From: Xestospongia bergquistia
Taxonomy: Eukaryota > Porifera > Demospongiae > Haplosclerida > Petrosiidae
Length of the DNA: 64,000 nucleotides
Assembly (NCBI GenBank): GCA_963965975.1
Contig: OZ014414.1
Coordinates: 4,811,501 to 4,875,500 of the forward strand
Reading direction: 5' to 3'
Shown here: in pieces, positions 13,101-24,467 of the stretch
Layout of the letters: every line of letters starts with the position of its first letter
Position numbering within the stretch: the first letter of the stretch is position 1
Notes under the pieces: model-generated
Databases searched by the model: none
Seen by the model: the letters and a program-made list of their open reading frames with translations, nothing else
What the model was told of the DNA's origin: nothing
Position numbers and translations under genes: made by a program

Positions 13101-16100
13101 AGTTTACTTTATGAAATTTACTCAATAATCAAATTCTTCTAAACTCTTCAAATTTTAGTCTTTAGAGTGTTAATTAAAGACCTTAGAGTGTTAATGCAAA
13201 GAAAGTTACTAAACTGTTAATAGCAGTTTATTTAGTTAGTCCCATAGAGTCCATTAGACTGAGCAGTTTACTTTATAAACTTCACCCAATAGTCTAAACT
13301 TTCTAAACTCTTTAATTTCAAGACTTTAGAGTTTTAACGCAAACCAACTTACTAAACTGTTAATAGCAGTTTATTTAGTCAGGCCCATAGAGTCCTTTAG
13401 ACTGAGCTGTTTACTTTATAAAATTTACTTAATAGTCTAAACCTTCTAAAGTCTTTAAATTAAAGACTTTAAAGTGTTAATGCAAAGCAACTTACTAAAC
13501 AGTTAATAAAAGTTTATTTAGTTAGTCCCTTAGAGTCCTTTAGACTGAGCAATATACTTTTAAAATTTCACTTATTAGTCTAAGGTTTCTAAGCCCTTTA
13601 AATTAAAGACTTTAGACCGTTAATGCAAATCAACATACCAATCTGTTAATAGCAGTTTATTTGTTAGTCCCATAGAGTCCTTTAGAATGAGCAGTTTACT
13701 TTATAAAATTTACTCAATAGTCTAAACCTTCTAAAGTCTTTAAATTAAGACTTTAGAGTGTTAATGCAAACCAACTTCCTAAACTGTTAATAGCATGTTA
13801 TTTAATTAGTTTCATAGAGTCCTTGAGACTGAGCTGTTTACTTTATAAACTTCACTGAATAGTCTAAACATTCTAAATTCTTTAATTTAAAGAGTTTAGA
13901 GTGTTAATGCAAACCAACTTACTAAACTGTTAATAGCAGTTTATTTATTTAGTCCCAAAGAGTTCTTTAGAATGAGCAGCTTACTTTATAAAATTTACTC
14001 AACAGTCTAAACCTTCTAAAGTCTTTAAATTAAAGACTTTAAAGTGTTAATGCAAACCAACTTACTAAACTGTTAATAACAGTTTATTTAGTTAGTCCCT
14101 TAGAGTCCTTTAGACTGAGCTGTTTACTTTTTAAACTTCACTCAATAGTCTAAACCTTCTAAACTCTTTAATTTAAAGACTTTAGAGTGTTAATGGAAAC
14201 CAAGTTACTAAACTGTTAATAGCAGTTTACTTAGTTAGTCCCATAGAGTCCTTTGGACTTAGCTGTTTACTTTATAAACTTCACTCAATAGTCTAAACCT
14301 TCTAAACTCTTTAATTTTAAGACTTTAGAGTGTTAATGCTAAAGAACATACTAAACTGAGAATAGCAGCTTATTTAGTTAGTCCATTAGAGTCCTTTAGA
14401 CTTAGCTGTTTACTTTATAAACTACACTCAATAGTCTAAACATTCTAAATGTTTTAATTTAAAGACTTTTGAGTGTTAATGCTAACCAACCTACTAAACT
14501 GAGAATAGCAGTTTATTTAGTTAGTCCCATAAGTCCTTTAGGCTGACCAGTTTACTTTATAAAATTTACTCAATAGTCTAAACCTTCTAAAGTCTTTAAA
14601 TTAAAGACTTTAGAGTGTTAATGCAAACCAACTTACTAAACTGGTAATAGCAGTTTATTTAGTTAATTTCATAGAGTCTTTTAGACTGAGCTGTTTACTT
14701 TTGAAAATTCACTCAATAGTCTAAACCTACTAAAGTCTTTAAATTAAAGACTTTAGAGGTTTAATGCAAACAAACTTACTAAACTGTTAATAGCAGTTTA
14801 TATAGTTAGTCCCATAGAGTCCTTTAGACTGAGCAGTTTACTTTATAATCTTCGCTCAATAGTCTAAACCTTCTAAAGTCTTTAAATAAAAGACTTTAGA
14901 GTGTTAACGCAAACCAACTTATTATACTGTTAATGCCGTTTTATTTAGTTGTTGCATTAAGTCCTTTAAACTGAGCATTATACTTTAAAAATTTCAGTTA
15001 TTAGTCTAAGGTTTCTAAGCGCTTTAAAATAAAGACTTTAGACTGTTAATGCAAACCAACATACTAAACTGTTAAGAGTAGTTTCTTTAGTTAATCCCAT
15101 AGAGTCCTTTAGAATGAGCAGTTTACTTTATAAACTTACTCAATAGTCTAAACCTTTTAAAGTCTTTAAATTAAAGACTTTAGAGTGTTAAGGCAAACCA
15201 ACTTACTAAACTGTTAATAGCAGTTTGTTTAGTTAGTTTCATAGAGTCCTTCAGACTGAGCTGTTTACTTTATAAACTTCACTCAATAGTCTAAACCTTC
15301 TAAACTCTTTAATTTAGAGACTTCAGAGTGTTAATGCAAACCAATTTACTAAACTGTTAATAGCAGTTTATTTAGTTAGTCCCATATAGTCCTTTAGAAT
15401 GAGCAGCTTACTTTATAAAATTTACTCAACAGTCTAAACCTTCTAAAGTCTTGAAATTAAAGACTTTAGAATGTTAATGCACACCAACTTACTAAACTGT
15501 TAATAACAGTTTATTTAGTTCGTCCCGTAGAATCCTTTAGAGTGAGCTGTTTACTGTATAAACTTCACTCAATAGTCTAAAGCTTCTAAACTCTTTAATT
15601 TAAAGACTTTAGAGTGTTAATACAAACCAACTTACTAAACTGTTAATAGCAGTTTAGTTAGTTAGTCCCATAGAGTCCTATAGAATGAGCAGTTCACTTT
15701 ATAAAAAATTACTTAATAGTCTAAACCTTCTAAAGTCTTTAAATTAAAGACATTAGAGTGTTAATGCAAACCAACTTACTAAACTGTTAATGACATTACA
15801 TTTAGTTAGTCCCATAGAGTCCTTTAGACCTAACTGTTTACTTTATAAACTACAATCAATAGTCTAAACCTTCTAAAGCCTTTAAATTTAAGACTTTAGA
15901 GTGTTAATGCAAACAAACTTACTAAACTGTTAATACCAGTTTATTTATTTAGTCCCATAGAATCCCTTTGAATGAGCAGTTTACTTTACAAATGTTACTC
16001 AATCGTCTAAACCTTCTAAAGTCTTTAAATTAAAGACTTTAGAGTGTTGATGCAAAACAACTTACTAAACTGTTAATAGCAGTTAATTTAGTTAGTTTCA

Positions 16101-19100
16101 TAGAGTCCTTCAGACTTAGCTGTTTACTTTATAAACTTCACTCAAAAGTCTAAACCTTCTAAACACTTTAATTTCAAGGCTTTAGAGTGTAAATGCAAAA
16201 AAACTTACTAAACTGTTAACAGCAGTTCATTTAGTTAGTCTCATAGACTCCTTTAGAATGAGCAGCTTACTTTATAAAATTTACTCAACAGTCTAAACCT
16301 TCTAAAGTCTTGAATTTAAAGACTTTAGAGTGTTAATGCAAACCAATTTACTACACTGTTAATAGCATTTTATTTATTTAGTCCCATAGAGTCCTTTAGA
16401 ATGAGCAGTTTACTTTATAAAATTCACTCAATAGTCTAAACCTTCTAAAGTCTTTAAATTAAAGACTTTAGAGTGTTAATGCAAATTAATTTATTATACT
16501 ATAAATACTATTTTATTTAGTTAGTGCCATTAAGTCCTTTAGACTGAGAAGTTTACATTACAAATTTCACTTATTAGTCTAAGGCTACCAAAGTCTTTAA
16601 ATTAAAGACTTTAGACCGTTAATGCAAACCAACATACTAAACTGTTAATAGCAGTTTATTTAGTTAGTCCCATAGAGTCCTTTACAATGAGCAGTGTACT
16701 TTAGAAAATTTACTTAATAGTCTAAACCTTCTAAAGTCTTTAAATTAAAGACTTTAGTGTGTTAATGCAAACCAACTTACTAAACTGTTAATAACAGTTT
16801 ATTTAGTTAGCCCCATAGAGTCCTTTAGACTGAGCTGTTTACTTTATAAACTTCACTCAATAGTCTAAACCTTCTAAACTCTTTAATTTAAAGACTATAG
16901 AGTGTTAATGCAAACCAACTTACTAAACTGTTAATAGCAGTTTATTTAGTTAGTCCAATAGAGTCCTTTAGACTTAGCTGTTTACTTTATAAACTTCACT
17001 CAATAGTCTAAACCTTCTAAACTCTTTAATTTAAAGACTTTAGAGTGTTAATGCTAACCAACATACTAAACTGAGAATAGCAGCTTATTTAGTTAGTCCA
17101 TTAGAGTCCTTTAGACTTAGCTGTTTACTTCATAAACTACACTCAATTGTCTAAACCTTCGAAACGTTTTAATTTAAAGACTTTTGATTGTTAATGCTAA
17201 CCAACCTACTAAATTGAGAATAGCAGTTTATTTAGTTAGTCCTATATGTATTTAGACAGACCAGTTTACTTTATAAAATTTACTCAATAATCTAAACCTT
17301 CTAAAGTCATTAAATTAAAGACTTTAGAGTGTTAATGCAAACCAACTTACTAAACTGTTAATAGCAGTTTATTTAGTTAGTTTCATAGAGTCCTTTAGAC
17401 TAAGCTGTTTACATTATAAACTTTACTCAATAGTCTAAACCTTCTAAAGTCTTTAAAATAAAGACTTTAAAGAGTTAATGCAAACCAACTTATTATACTG
17501 TTAATGCCATTTTATTTAGTTGGTGCCATTAAGTCCTTTAGACTGAGCAATATACTTTAAAAATTTCACATATTAGTCTAAGGTTTCTAAGCTCTTTAAA
17601 TGAAAGACTTTAGACCGTTAATGCAAACAAACATACTAAACTGTTAATAGCAGTTTATTTAGTTAGTCCCATAGATTCCTTTAAATGATCAGTTTACTTT
17701 ATAAAATTTACTCAATAGTCTAAACCTTCTAAAGTCTTTAAATTAAAGACTTTAGAGTGTTAATGCAAACCAACTTACTAAACTGTTAATAGCAGTTTAT
17801 TTAGTTATTTTCATAGAGTCCTTCAGACTGAGCTGTTTACTTTATAAACTTCACTCAATAGTCTAAACCTACTAATGTCTTTAAATTAAAGACTTTAGAG
17901 TGTTAATGTAAACCAACTTACTAAACTGTTAATAGTAGTTTATTTCGTTAGTCCCATAGAGTCCTTCAGACTGAGCAGTTTACTTTATAAACTTTACTCA
18001 ATAGTCTAAACCTTCTAAACTCTTTAATTTAAAGGCTTTAGAGTGTTAATGCAAACCAACTTACTAAACTGTTAATAGCAGTTTATTTAGTTAATTTCAT
18101 AGAGTCCTTTGGACTGAGCTGTTTACTTTACAAACTTTACTCAATAGTCTAAACCTTCTAAACTCTTTAATTTAAAGAGTTTAGAGTGTTAATGCAAACC
18201 AACTTACTAAACTGTTAATAGCAGTTTATTTAGTAAGTCCCATAAGTCCTTTAGACTGAGCAGTTTACTTTATAAAATTTACTCAATACTCTAAACCTTC
18301 TAAAGTCTTTACATTAAAGACATTAGAGTTTAATGCAAACAAACTTACTAACTGTTAATAGCAGATTATTTCGTTAGTCTCATAGAGTCCTTTAGACTGA
18401 GCTGTTTACTTTATAAACTTTACTCAAGAGTCTAAACCTTCTAAACTCTTTAAATAAAAGACTTTAGAGTATTAATGCAAACAAACTTACTAAACTGTTA
18501 ATAGCAGTTTATTTAGTTAGTCCCATAGAGTCGTTTAGACTGAGCAGTTTACTTTATAAACTTTACTCAATAGACTAAACCTTCTAAAGTCTTTAAATTA
18601 AAGACTTTAGAGTGTTAATGCAAACCAACCTACTAAACCGTTAATAGCAGTATATTTAGTTAGTCCCATAGAGTCCTTTATGCCTCTCACTTTACTTTAT
18701 AAATTTCACTCAATAGTCTAAACCTTCTAAAGTCTTTAAATTAAAGACTTTAGAGTGTCAATGCAAACCTACATACTAAACTGTTAAGAGCAGTTTATTT
18801 AGTTAGTCCCATAGAGTCCTTTATAATGAGCAGTTATCTTTATAAAATTACTCAATAGTCTAAACCTTCTAAAGTCTTTAAATTAAAGACTTTAGAGTGT
18901 TAACGCAAACCAACTTACTAAACTGTTAATAAGATTTTATTTAGTTAGTCTAATAGATCCTTTAGACTGAGCTGTTTACTTTTTAAACTTCACTCAATAA
19001 TCTAAACCTTCTAAACTCTTTAATTTAAAGACTTTAGAGTGTTAATGCGGACCAACTTACTAAACTGTTATTAGGATTTTATTTAGTTAGTTTCATAGAG

Positions 19101-20962
19101 TCCTTTAGACTGAGCTGTTTACTTTATAAACTTCACTCAATAGTCTAAACCTTCTAAAGTCTTTAAATTAAAGACTTTAGAGTGTTAATGCACACCAACT
19201 TACTAAACTGTTAATAACATTTTATTTAGTTAGTCTAATAGATCCGTTAGACTGAGCTGTTTACTTTATAAACTTCACTCAATAATCTAAACCTTCTGAA
19301 CTCTTTAATTTAAAGACTTTAGAGTGTTAATGCACACCAACTTACTAAACTGTTAATAACATTTTATTTAGTTAGTCTAATAGATCCATTAGACTGAGCT
19401 GTTTACTTTTTAAACTGCACTCAATAATCTAAGCCTTCTAAACTCTTTAATTTAAAGACTTTAAAGTGTTAATGCACACCAACTTACTAAACTGTTAATA
19501 ACATTTTATTTAGTTAGTCAAATAGATCCATTAGACTGAGCTGTTTACTTTTTAAACTTCACTCAATAATCTAAACCTTCTAAAGTCTCTAAATTAAAGA
19601 CTTTAGAGTGTTAATGCTAGCAAACTTACTAAACTGTTAATAGCAGTTTGTTTAGTTAGTCCCATAGAGTCCTTTAGACTGAGCTGTTTACTGGATAAAC
19701 TTCACTCAATAGTCTAAACCTTCTAAACTCTTTAATTTAAAGAGTTTAGAGTGTTAATGCAAATGAACTTACTAAACTGTTAATAGCAGTTTATTTAGTT
19801 AGTTTCATAGAGTCCTTTAGACTGAGCTGTTTACTTTATAAACTTTACTCAATAGTCTAAACCTTCTAAAGTCTTTAAATTAAAGACTTTAAAGAGTTAA
19901 TGCAAACCAACTTATTATACTGTTAATGCCATTTTATTTAGTTGGTGCCATTAAGTCCTTTAGACTGAGCAATATACTTTAAAAATTTCACTTATTAGTC
20001 TAAGGTTTCTAAGCTCTTTAAATTAAAGACTTTAGACCGTTAACGCAAACCAACATACTAAACTGTTAATAGCAGTTTATTTAGTTAGTCCCATAGAGTC
20101 CTTTAAATGATCAGTTTACTTTATAAAATTTACTCAATAGTCTAAACCTTCTAAAGTCTTTAAATTAAAGAGTTTAGAGTGTTAATGCAAACCAACTTAC
20201 TAAACTGTTAATAGCAGTTTATTTAGTTATTTTCATAGAGTCCTTCAGACTGAGCTGTTTACTTTATAAACTTCACTCAATTGTCTAAACCTTCTAAACT
20301 CTTTAATTTAAAGACTTTAGAGTGTTAATACAAACCAACTTACTAAACTGTTAATAGCAGTTTATTTAGTTAGTCCCGTAGAGTCCTTTAGAATGAGCAG
20401 CTTACTTTATAAAATTTACTCAACAGTCTAAACCTTCTAAAGTCTTGAAATTAAAGACTTTAGAGTGTTAATGCAAACCAACTTAGTTTATTTAGTTAGT
20501 CCCATAGAGTCCTTTAGACTGAGCTGTTTACTTTATAAACTTCACTCAATAGTATAAACCTTTTAAACTCTTTAATTTAAAGACTTTAGAGTGTTAATAC
20601 AAAGCAACTTACTAAACTGTTAACAGCAGTTTATTTAATTAGTCCCATAGAGTCCTTTATAATGAGCAGTTTACTTTATAAAAATTAGTCATTAGTCTAA
20701 ACAATCAAAAGTCTTTAAATTAAAGACTTTAGAGTGTTAATGCAAACCAACTTACTAAACTGTTAATAACATTTTATTTAGTTAGTCCCATAGAGTCCTT
20801 TGACTGAGCTGTTTACTTTATAAACTTCACTCAATAGTCTAAACCTTCTAAAGTCTTTAAATTAAAGACTTTAGAGGGTTAATGCTAAAAAACTTACTAA
20901 ACTGTTAATAGCACTTTATTTAGTTCGTCCCATAAGTCGTTTAGACTGACCAGTTTACTTTA
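7154..20962 (-). repeat. 143-bp satellite, subfamily B, inverted (about 97 monomers)
   Basis: This is the same monomer in reverse complement: ATGCAAACCA recurs at 7781, 7924 and 8067, again 143 bp apart. The switch from A falls at about 7154, after GGACTTTATGGCA, with no spacer sequence. Subfamily B is not a simple inversion of A. Read in forward sense it has GAGTGAAG, TTGGTTTGC and CTATGGGAC, which are closer to subfamily C. A block of about 1 kb is duplicated at an offset of 1697 bp (9045-10070 against 10742-11767), with further local copies of one variant monomer at 9094, 10077, 10505 and 10791. The array stops at about 20962, where retrotransposon sequence begins. Confidence 0.97.
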
Positions 20963-20994
20963 TTAAAGAGATTTTAAAGTGTGGTCAGGAAGAC

Positions 20995-21246
20995 GTGAAG
21001 ACAGTGGATACACTAAGGGGAAAAAACCCCTCTGGACAACAAAGAAGACCCTTCAGAGTCCCACACACAGGAGGCCCCAGACAAAGGTCATGGACTAACC
21101 ACAAATGTAGAAGGTGTGGCAAAGGCCCACATTATAGACAGGCCTGCCCTGCCAGGGATGCTGTGTGTCATACCTGCCAGAAGAAGGGGCATTATCGCTC
21201 CCAGTGTTTCTCAAGGTCTGTTGCAAATGTAGTAACACCCTCTTAA
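20995..21246 (+). pseudogene. Gag nucleocapsid remnant with two CCHC zinc knuckles
   Basis: Two consecutive C-X2-C-X4-H-X4-C motifs (from CRRCGKGPH and from CHTCQKKGH) follow a short basic stretch, the usual make-up of a retroelement nucleocapsid that binds its RNA. The frame is open at the left but runs at once into satellite sequence, so matrix and capsid are lost. A stop closes it at 21244-21246, before the protease reading frame. The annotation rests on the knuckles and on the position directly ahead of protease. Confidence 0.88.
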
Positions 21247-21325
21247 GAATCTGATGAGGAAGTAAAAGGGGTTTTACCTGAACACAGTTGTTTCTAAGAG
21301 TCAATCAAAATCATGGAACTGTAAA

Positions 21326-21631
21326 GTGTTGGTTGATGGGAAAGAAGTCACCTTTAAGGTAGATACTGGTGCCGAGGTTACTGTTCTAGCTGAGAACATT
21401 CTCACACAACTTAATTTGAAAAAACTAAGGAAATCGTCGAAGAGTCTGTGTGGTCTAGACCAAAGGCATTTGTCAGTTCTGGGTGAGCTGTTAGGATCAC
21501 TCTCAAGGAAAGTCATGGGATCAGTTAGTCTATGTCGTGAAAGGACTGAGAGAGAACCTTCTTGGTCTACCTGCCATTCAAGCTCTGGGAATGTTGTCGC
21601 ATGTACACACAGTTACTCAAGGGATCACTGA
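21326..21631 (+). pseudogene. Retroelement aspartic protease remnant
   Basis: The active-site triad DTG, followed by AEV, is encoded at 21362-21376, shortly after a beta-strand-like stretch (VDGKEVTFKV). That is the form of retropepsin-like proteases of gypsy elements, which cut the Gag-Pol polyprotein. The downstream part of the frame loses similarity and ends in a stop, and reverse transcriptase continues in another frame, so this is a broken fragment. Confidence 0.82.
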
Positions 21632-21684
21632 TCAATATCCAGCATTGTTTACAGGTCTAGGTACCTTCAAGGTCAGTTAAGCTA

Positions 21685-22690
21685 TGAAAATGAAGGCAGA
21701 TGCTCAACCATATTCCCTGTTTACTCCACAAAACGTTCCCTTTCCACTAAGGAAAAAGGTCGCAGAAGAACTAATACGAATGGAGTCTCTAGGAGTCATT
21801 TCCAGAGTTAACCAGCCAACTGATTGGTGCGCCAGGATGGTAGTGGTCCCCAAAAACTAAGGGAATGTCCGTATCTGTGTTGACTTCAGGCCACTCAATG
21901 AGGGGGTATTGAGAGAAGTACATCCATTGCCAACGGTAGACAAGACCTTAGCTCAGTTAGCTGGAGCCACAGTTTTTAGTAAATTAGATGCCAATTGCGG
22001 CTTTTGGCAAATACCATTGGATGAGATATCAAGACCTCTTACCACATTTATAACTTTATTTGGTAGATTTTGGTTCAACAAATTACTCTTTGGTATATGT
22101 AGTGCTCCTGAGCGCTTCCAAAGAAGGATGAATGATATGCTAGCCAGTGAAGAAGGAGTACTCTGTTATATGGATGATGTCCTTATCTTTGGGAAAAATC
22201 GTCAAGAACATGATGCTAGACTTCATTCAGTATTGCAGAAGATCTTAGCAGCAGGAGTGACTCTAAACAAGGATAAATGTGAGTTCTTTAAAGACTCTCT
22301 CCATTTTATAGGTCATATGATCAATAAATGTGGAATCTCTCCAGACACTAGTAAAACAGCTGCTATTCTCAAGATGGAAACACCTAAGACACTCACCCAA
22401 CTTAGACGATTCATGGGTATGGTCAATCAGTTAGGGAAATTCAATCCTCAAATATCCAACCTTTCTCAACCTCTTCGTGAGCTCCTCAGCCCTAAGCGGA
22501 ACTGGGTTTGGACTGACCGTCAAGATATTGCTTTTGAGAATGTCAAGAGAGAGCTAACGAAACCAGTTGTTCTAGCCCTATATGATCCTGCAGCTGAAAC
22601 AAAGATATGTGCAGATGCTTCTACGTATGGATTAAGGGCGGTCCTTCTACAACAACAGCGACATGCCCAGTGGAAAGCTGTTGCCTAAAC
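21685..22690 (+). pseudogene. Reverse transcriptase and RNase H remnant
   Basis: From about 21685 the reading shows the fingers and palm of a gypsy RT: the VVVPK strand, then an in-frame TAA at 21858, then the RICVDFRPLN region. From 21909 the frame is open to 22688 with FSKLDA, LLFGICSAPE and the catalytic YMDD at 22167-22178. The RNase H start (CADASTYG) is near 22610, and its tail continues past a stop at about 22686. Family role: copying element RNA into DNA. The interruptions make it inactive. Confidence 0.92.
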
Positions 22691-23199
22691 ATCCAGGTCA
22701 ATGAGTGACACTGAACGTCAATACTCACAAGTCGAGAAGGAAGCGTTAGCCCTTGTATGGTCCTGTAGAAAGTTCTCAAACTACATTTAAGGTAAACATA
22801 CCAGGTTAGAAACAGACCATAAATCTCTCATACCATTACTTGGAAAAGCCAATCTTGATAGTTTACCACCTCGAATTTTGTGTTTCCGACTTCATCTCTC
22901 ATGATTTGCTTATTCCATTTCTCGTGTTCCTGGTAAACTACTTTATACAGCAGATACCCTCTCTCGAGCTCCCATCACCAGTTCAAGTGACTGTTTTGAT
23001 AATATGGATATGGAATCATTTCTACATGCTATTGTTTCCTCTATACCAGTCAATCCTGATCGTTTAAAGGTCTATCATCAAGCTCAAAAAGTTGACCCTA
23101 TTTGTTCCCAAATTATAGCCTACTGCAACCAAGGATGGCCTGGCCATCATAGAATCAAAGAAAAGTAGAGGAGCTATTGGAAGGTGAGGAGTAAACTTA

Positions 23200-24100
23200 G
23201 CATTGTGGAAGACTTATTGTTGTTTGGTAATCGTATTGTTGTCCCCAAAAATTTACATGCCGAAACCCTTTGTAAAACTCACTATGGTACCAAGGTATTC
23301 ATTGTTGTCGTCAGAGAGTCTACTCGGCAGTGTGATGGCCTGGTGTAGCCAACAGGTAGAAACATTTGTTAAATCCTGTCCACAGTGTTGAAGACCACAC
23401 CCCCTCCTACTCAACCATTGTTACAAATTCCTCTTCCTAGCCATCCCTGGGAAAGAGTAGCAGCAGATCTGTTTGAACTGAAGAAGACTACATATCTTTT
23501 GGTAGTGGATTACTATTCCATATTTGTGAAGTCCAAAAGCTCAACTCTACAACCTCCATGAATGTAATAGCAGCTTTGAAGTCTATTTTCTCCCTGCATG
23601 GAATTCCCTTAACTTTTATAAGTGATAATGGACCCCAGTTTGTTTCCGAGGAAATGAATGAGTTTAGACAGTCGTATTGCTTTGTACATGTTACAAGCAG
23701 TCCCTATTACCCTCAGTCAAATGGCTTAGCTGAGAGGACAGTAAAGACAGTAAAATATCTATTGGAAAATTACAAGACATTCATCTGGCTCTTTTAATCT
23801 ACAAGGCAACTCCTATGCCTTGGAGTAGACTCAGCCCAGCTGAATTATTAATGGGTCACGGGGTACATACTAATGTTCCACAGATTAAACATCTCTTTAT
23901 TCCTAAATGGCCATATCTTAAGAATTTCAGGAGGCTAGACCAGATACTCAAGGCAGAACAAAAGCGTTATTATGATTGTGGTCATCGAGTCAGACCTTTA
24001 CCACCATATCCAGATGACTTATCAGTGTGGGTGAATACTGGAGGAAGTAGGTACTCGATCAAATTGTTCAACCTGCTAATACTCTTAGATCTTATTTGGT
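23200..24100 (+). pseudogene. Integrase remnant (zinc-binding, catalytic core, C-terminal part)
   Basis: A histidine/cysteine region ending in CPQC (about 23380) suggests the N-terminal zinc-binding part. The core follows in separate frames: an ADLFE segment near 23465, FISDNGPQF near 23615 and SNGLAERTVK near 23720, placing the three acidic catalytic positions in the order expected for a DDE integrase. The next open stretch (23815 onward, SPAELLMGH) matches the usual post-core region. At least three stops or shifts separate the pieces. Confidence 0.88.
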
Positions 24101-24258
24101 CAATATGCCATCTGGACAAGTTTGTAGAAATCAAAGAGAGGGTCAGAAGTGAAGAATCAACTGATACAGAGCTGGAAACTAGACCTAGAAAGAAGTATTA
24201 CTACCCATTCTCGCTCAGGAATAACTGTTTGTCCACCAGACAGACTTACCTATTACCT

Positions 24259-24270
24259 AAAGAGGGGAGA
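24259..24270 (+). other. Polypurine tract
   Basis: AAAGAGGGGAGA immediately precedes the LTR start TGTAATG, the position at which plus-strand DNA synthesis is primed in LTR elements. Confidence 0.85.
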
Positions 24271-24467
24271 TGTAATGAATTGCATTTGTGTATGTATCTT
24301 ATGGTTATTCATATACATGTGTATGTATCTTATGATTATTCATATTGTGTTGTTATTGTAATGTTTTAGCATGTTCAGTTTTGTTTATTATCATGTGTGT
24401 CTTTAGTAACAAGAGAGGTCGTTGTTTGTTTCTAAAAGAGTTGTTTTGAGTTACGAGTAACATTACA
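24271..24467 (+). repeat. 3' LTR, 197 bp
   Basis: The LTR begins TGTAATG and ends CATTACA, a perfect 7-bp terminal inverted repeat with TG...CA ends. It starts right after the polypurine tract and ends right against satellite C. Inside, a 31-bp imperfect tandem repeat (starts at 24288 and 24319) contains GTGTATGTATCTTATG. No second copy of this LTR was found in the window. Confidence 0.88.

Larger units (their letters stand above)
20963..24467 (+). mobile_element. Degenerate 5'-truncated Ty3/gypsy LTR retrotransposon
   Basis: The order of remnants is that of a Ty3/gypsy element: nucleocapsid zinc knuckles (20995-21246), aspartic protease (21326-21631), reverse transcriptase and RNase H (about 21685-22690), integrase (about 23200-24100), polypurine tract (24259-24270) and 3' LTR (24271-24467). 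The 5' LTR, primer-binding site and most of gag are missing; element sequence starts abruptly beside inverted satellite. Several in-frame stops (for example TAA at 21858) and frame changes interrupt pol, so it cannot encode a working polyprotein. The 3' boundary with satellite C is clean. The integrase after RT-RNase H separates gypsy from copia order. Confidence 0.95.

Noticed and set aside
1..20962. Regular repeats resembling a CRISPR array
   Set aside because: The whole 143-bp unit is repeated without unique spacers, and the setting is eukaryotic. It is a satellite.
21095..21516. Minus-strand ORFs over gag and protease
   Set aside because: Antisense shadows of the plus-strand retroelement frames.
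22840..23067. 75-residue hydrophobic ORF inside the retroelement
   Set aside because: It overlaps the RNase H to integrase region in another frame and has no domain of its own.
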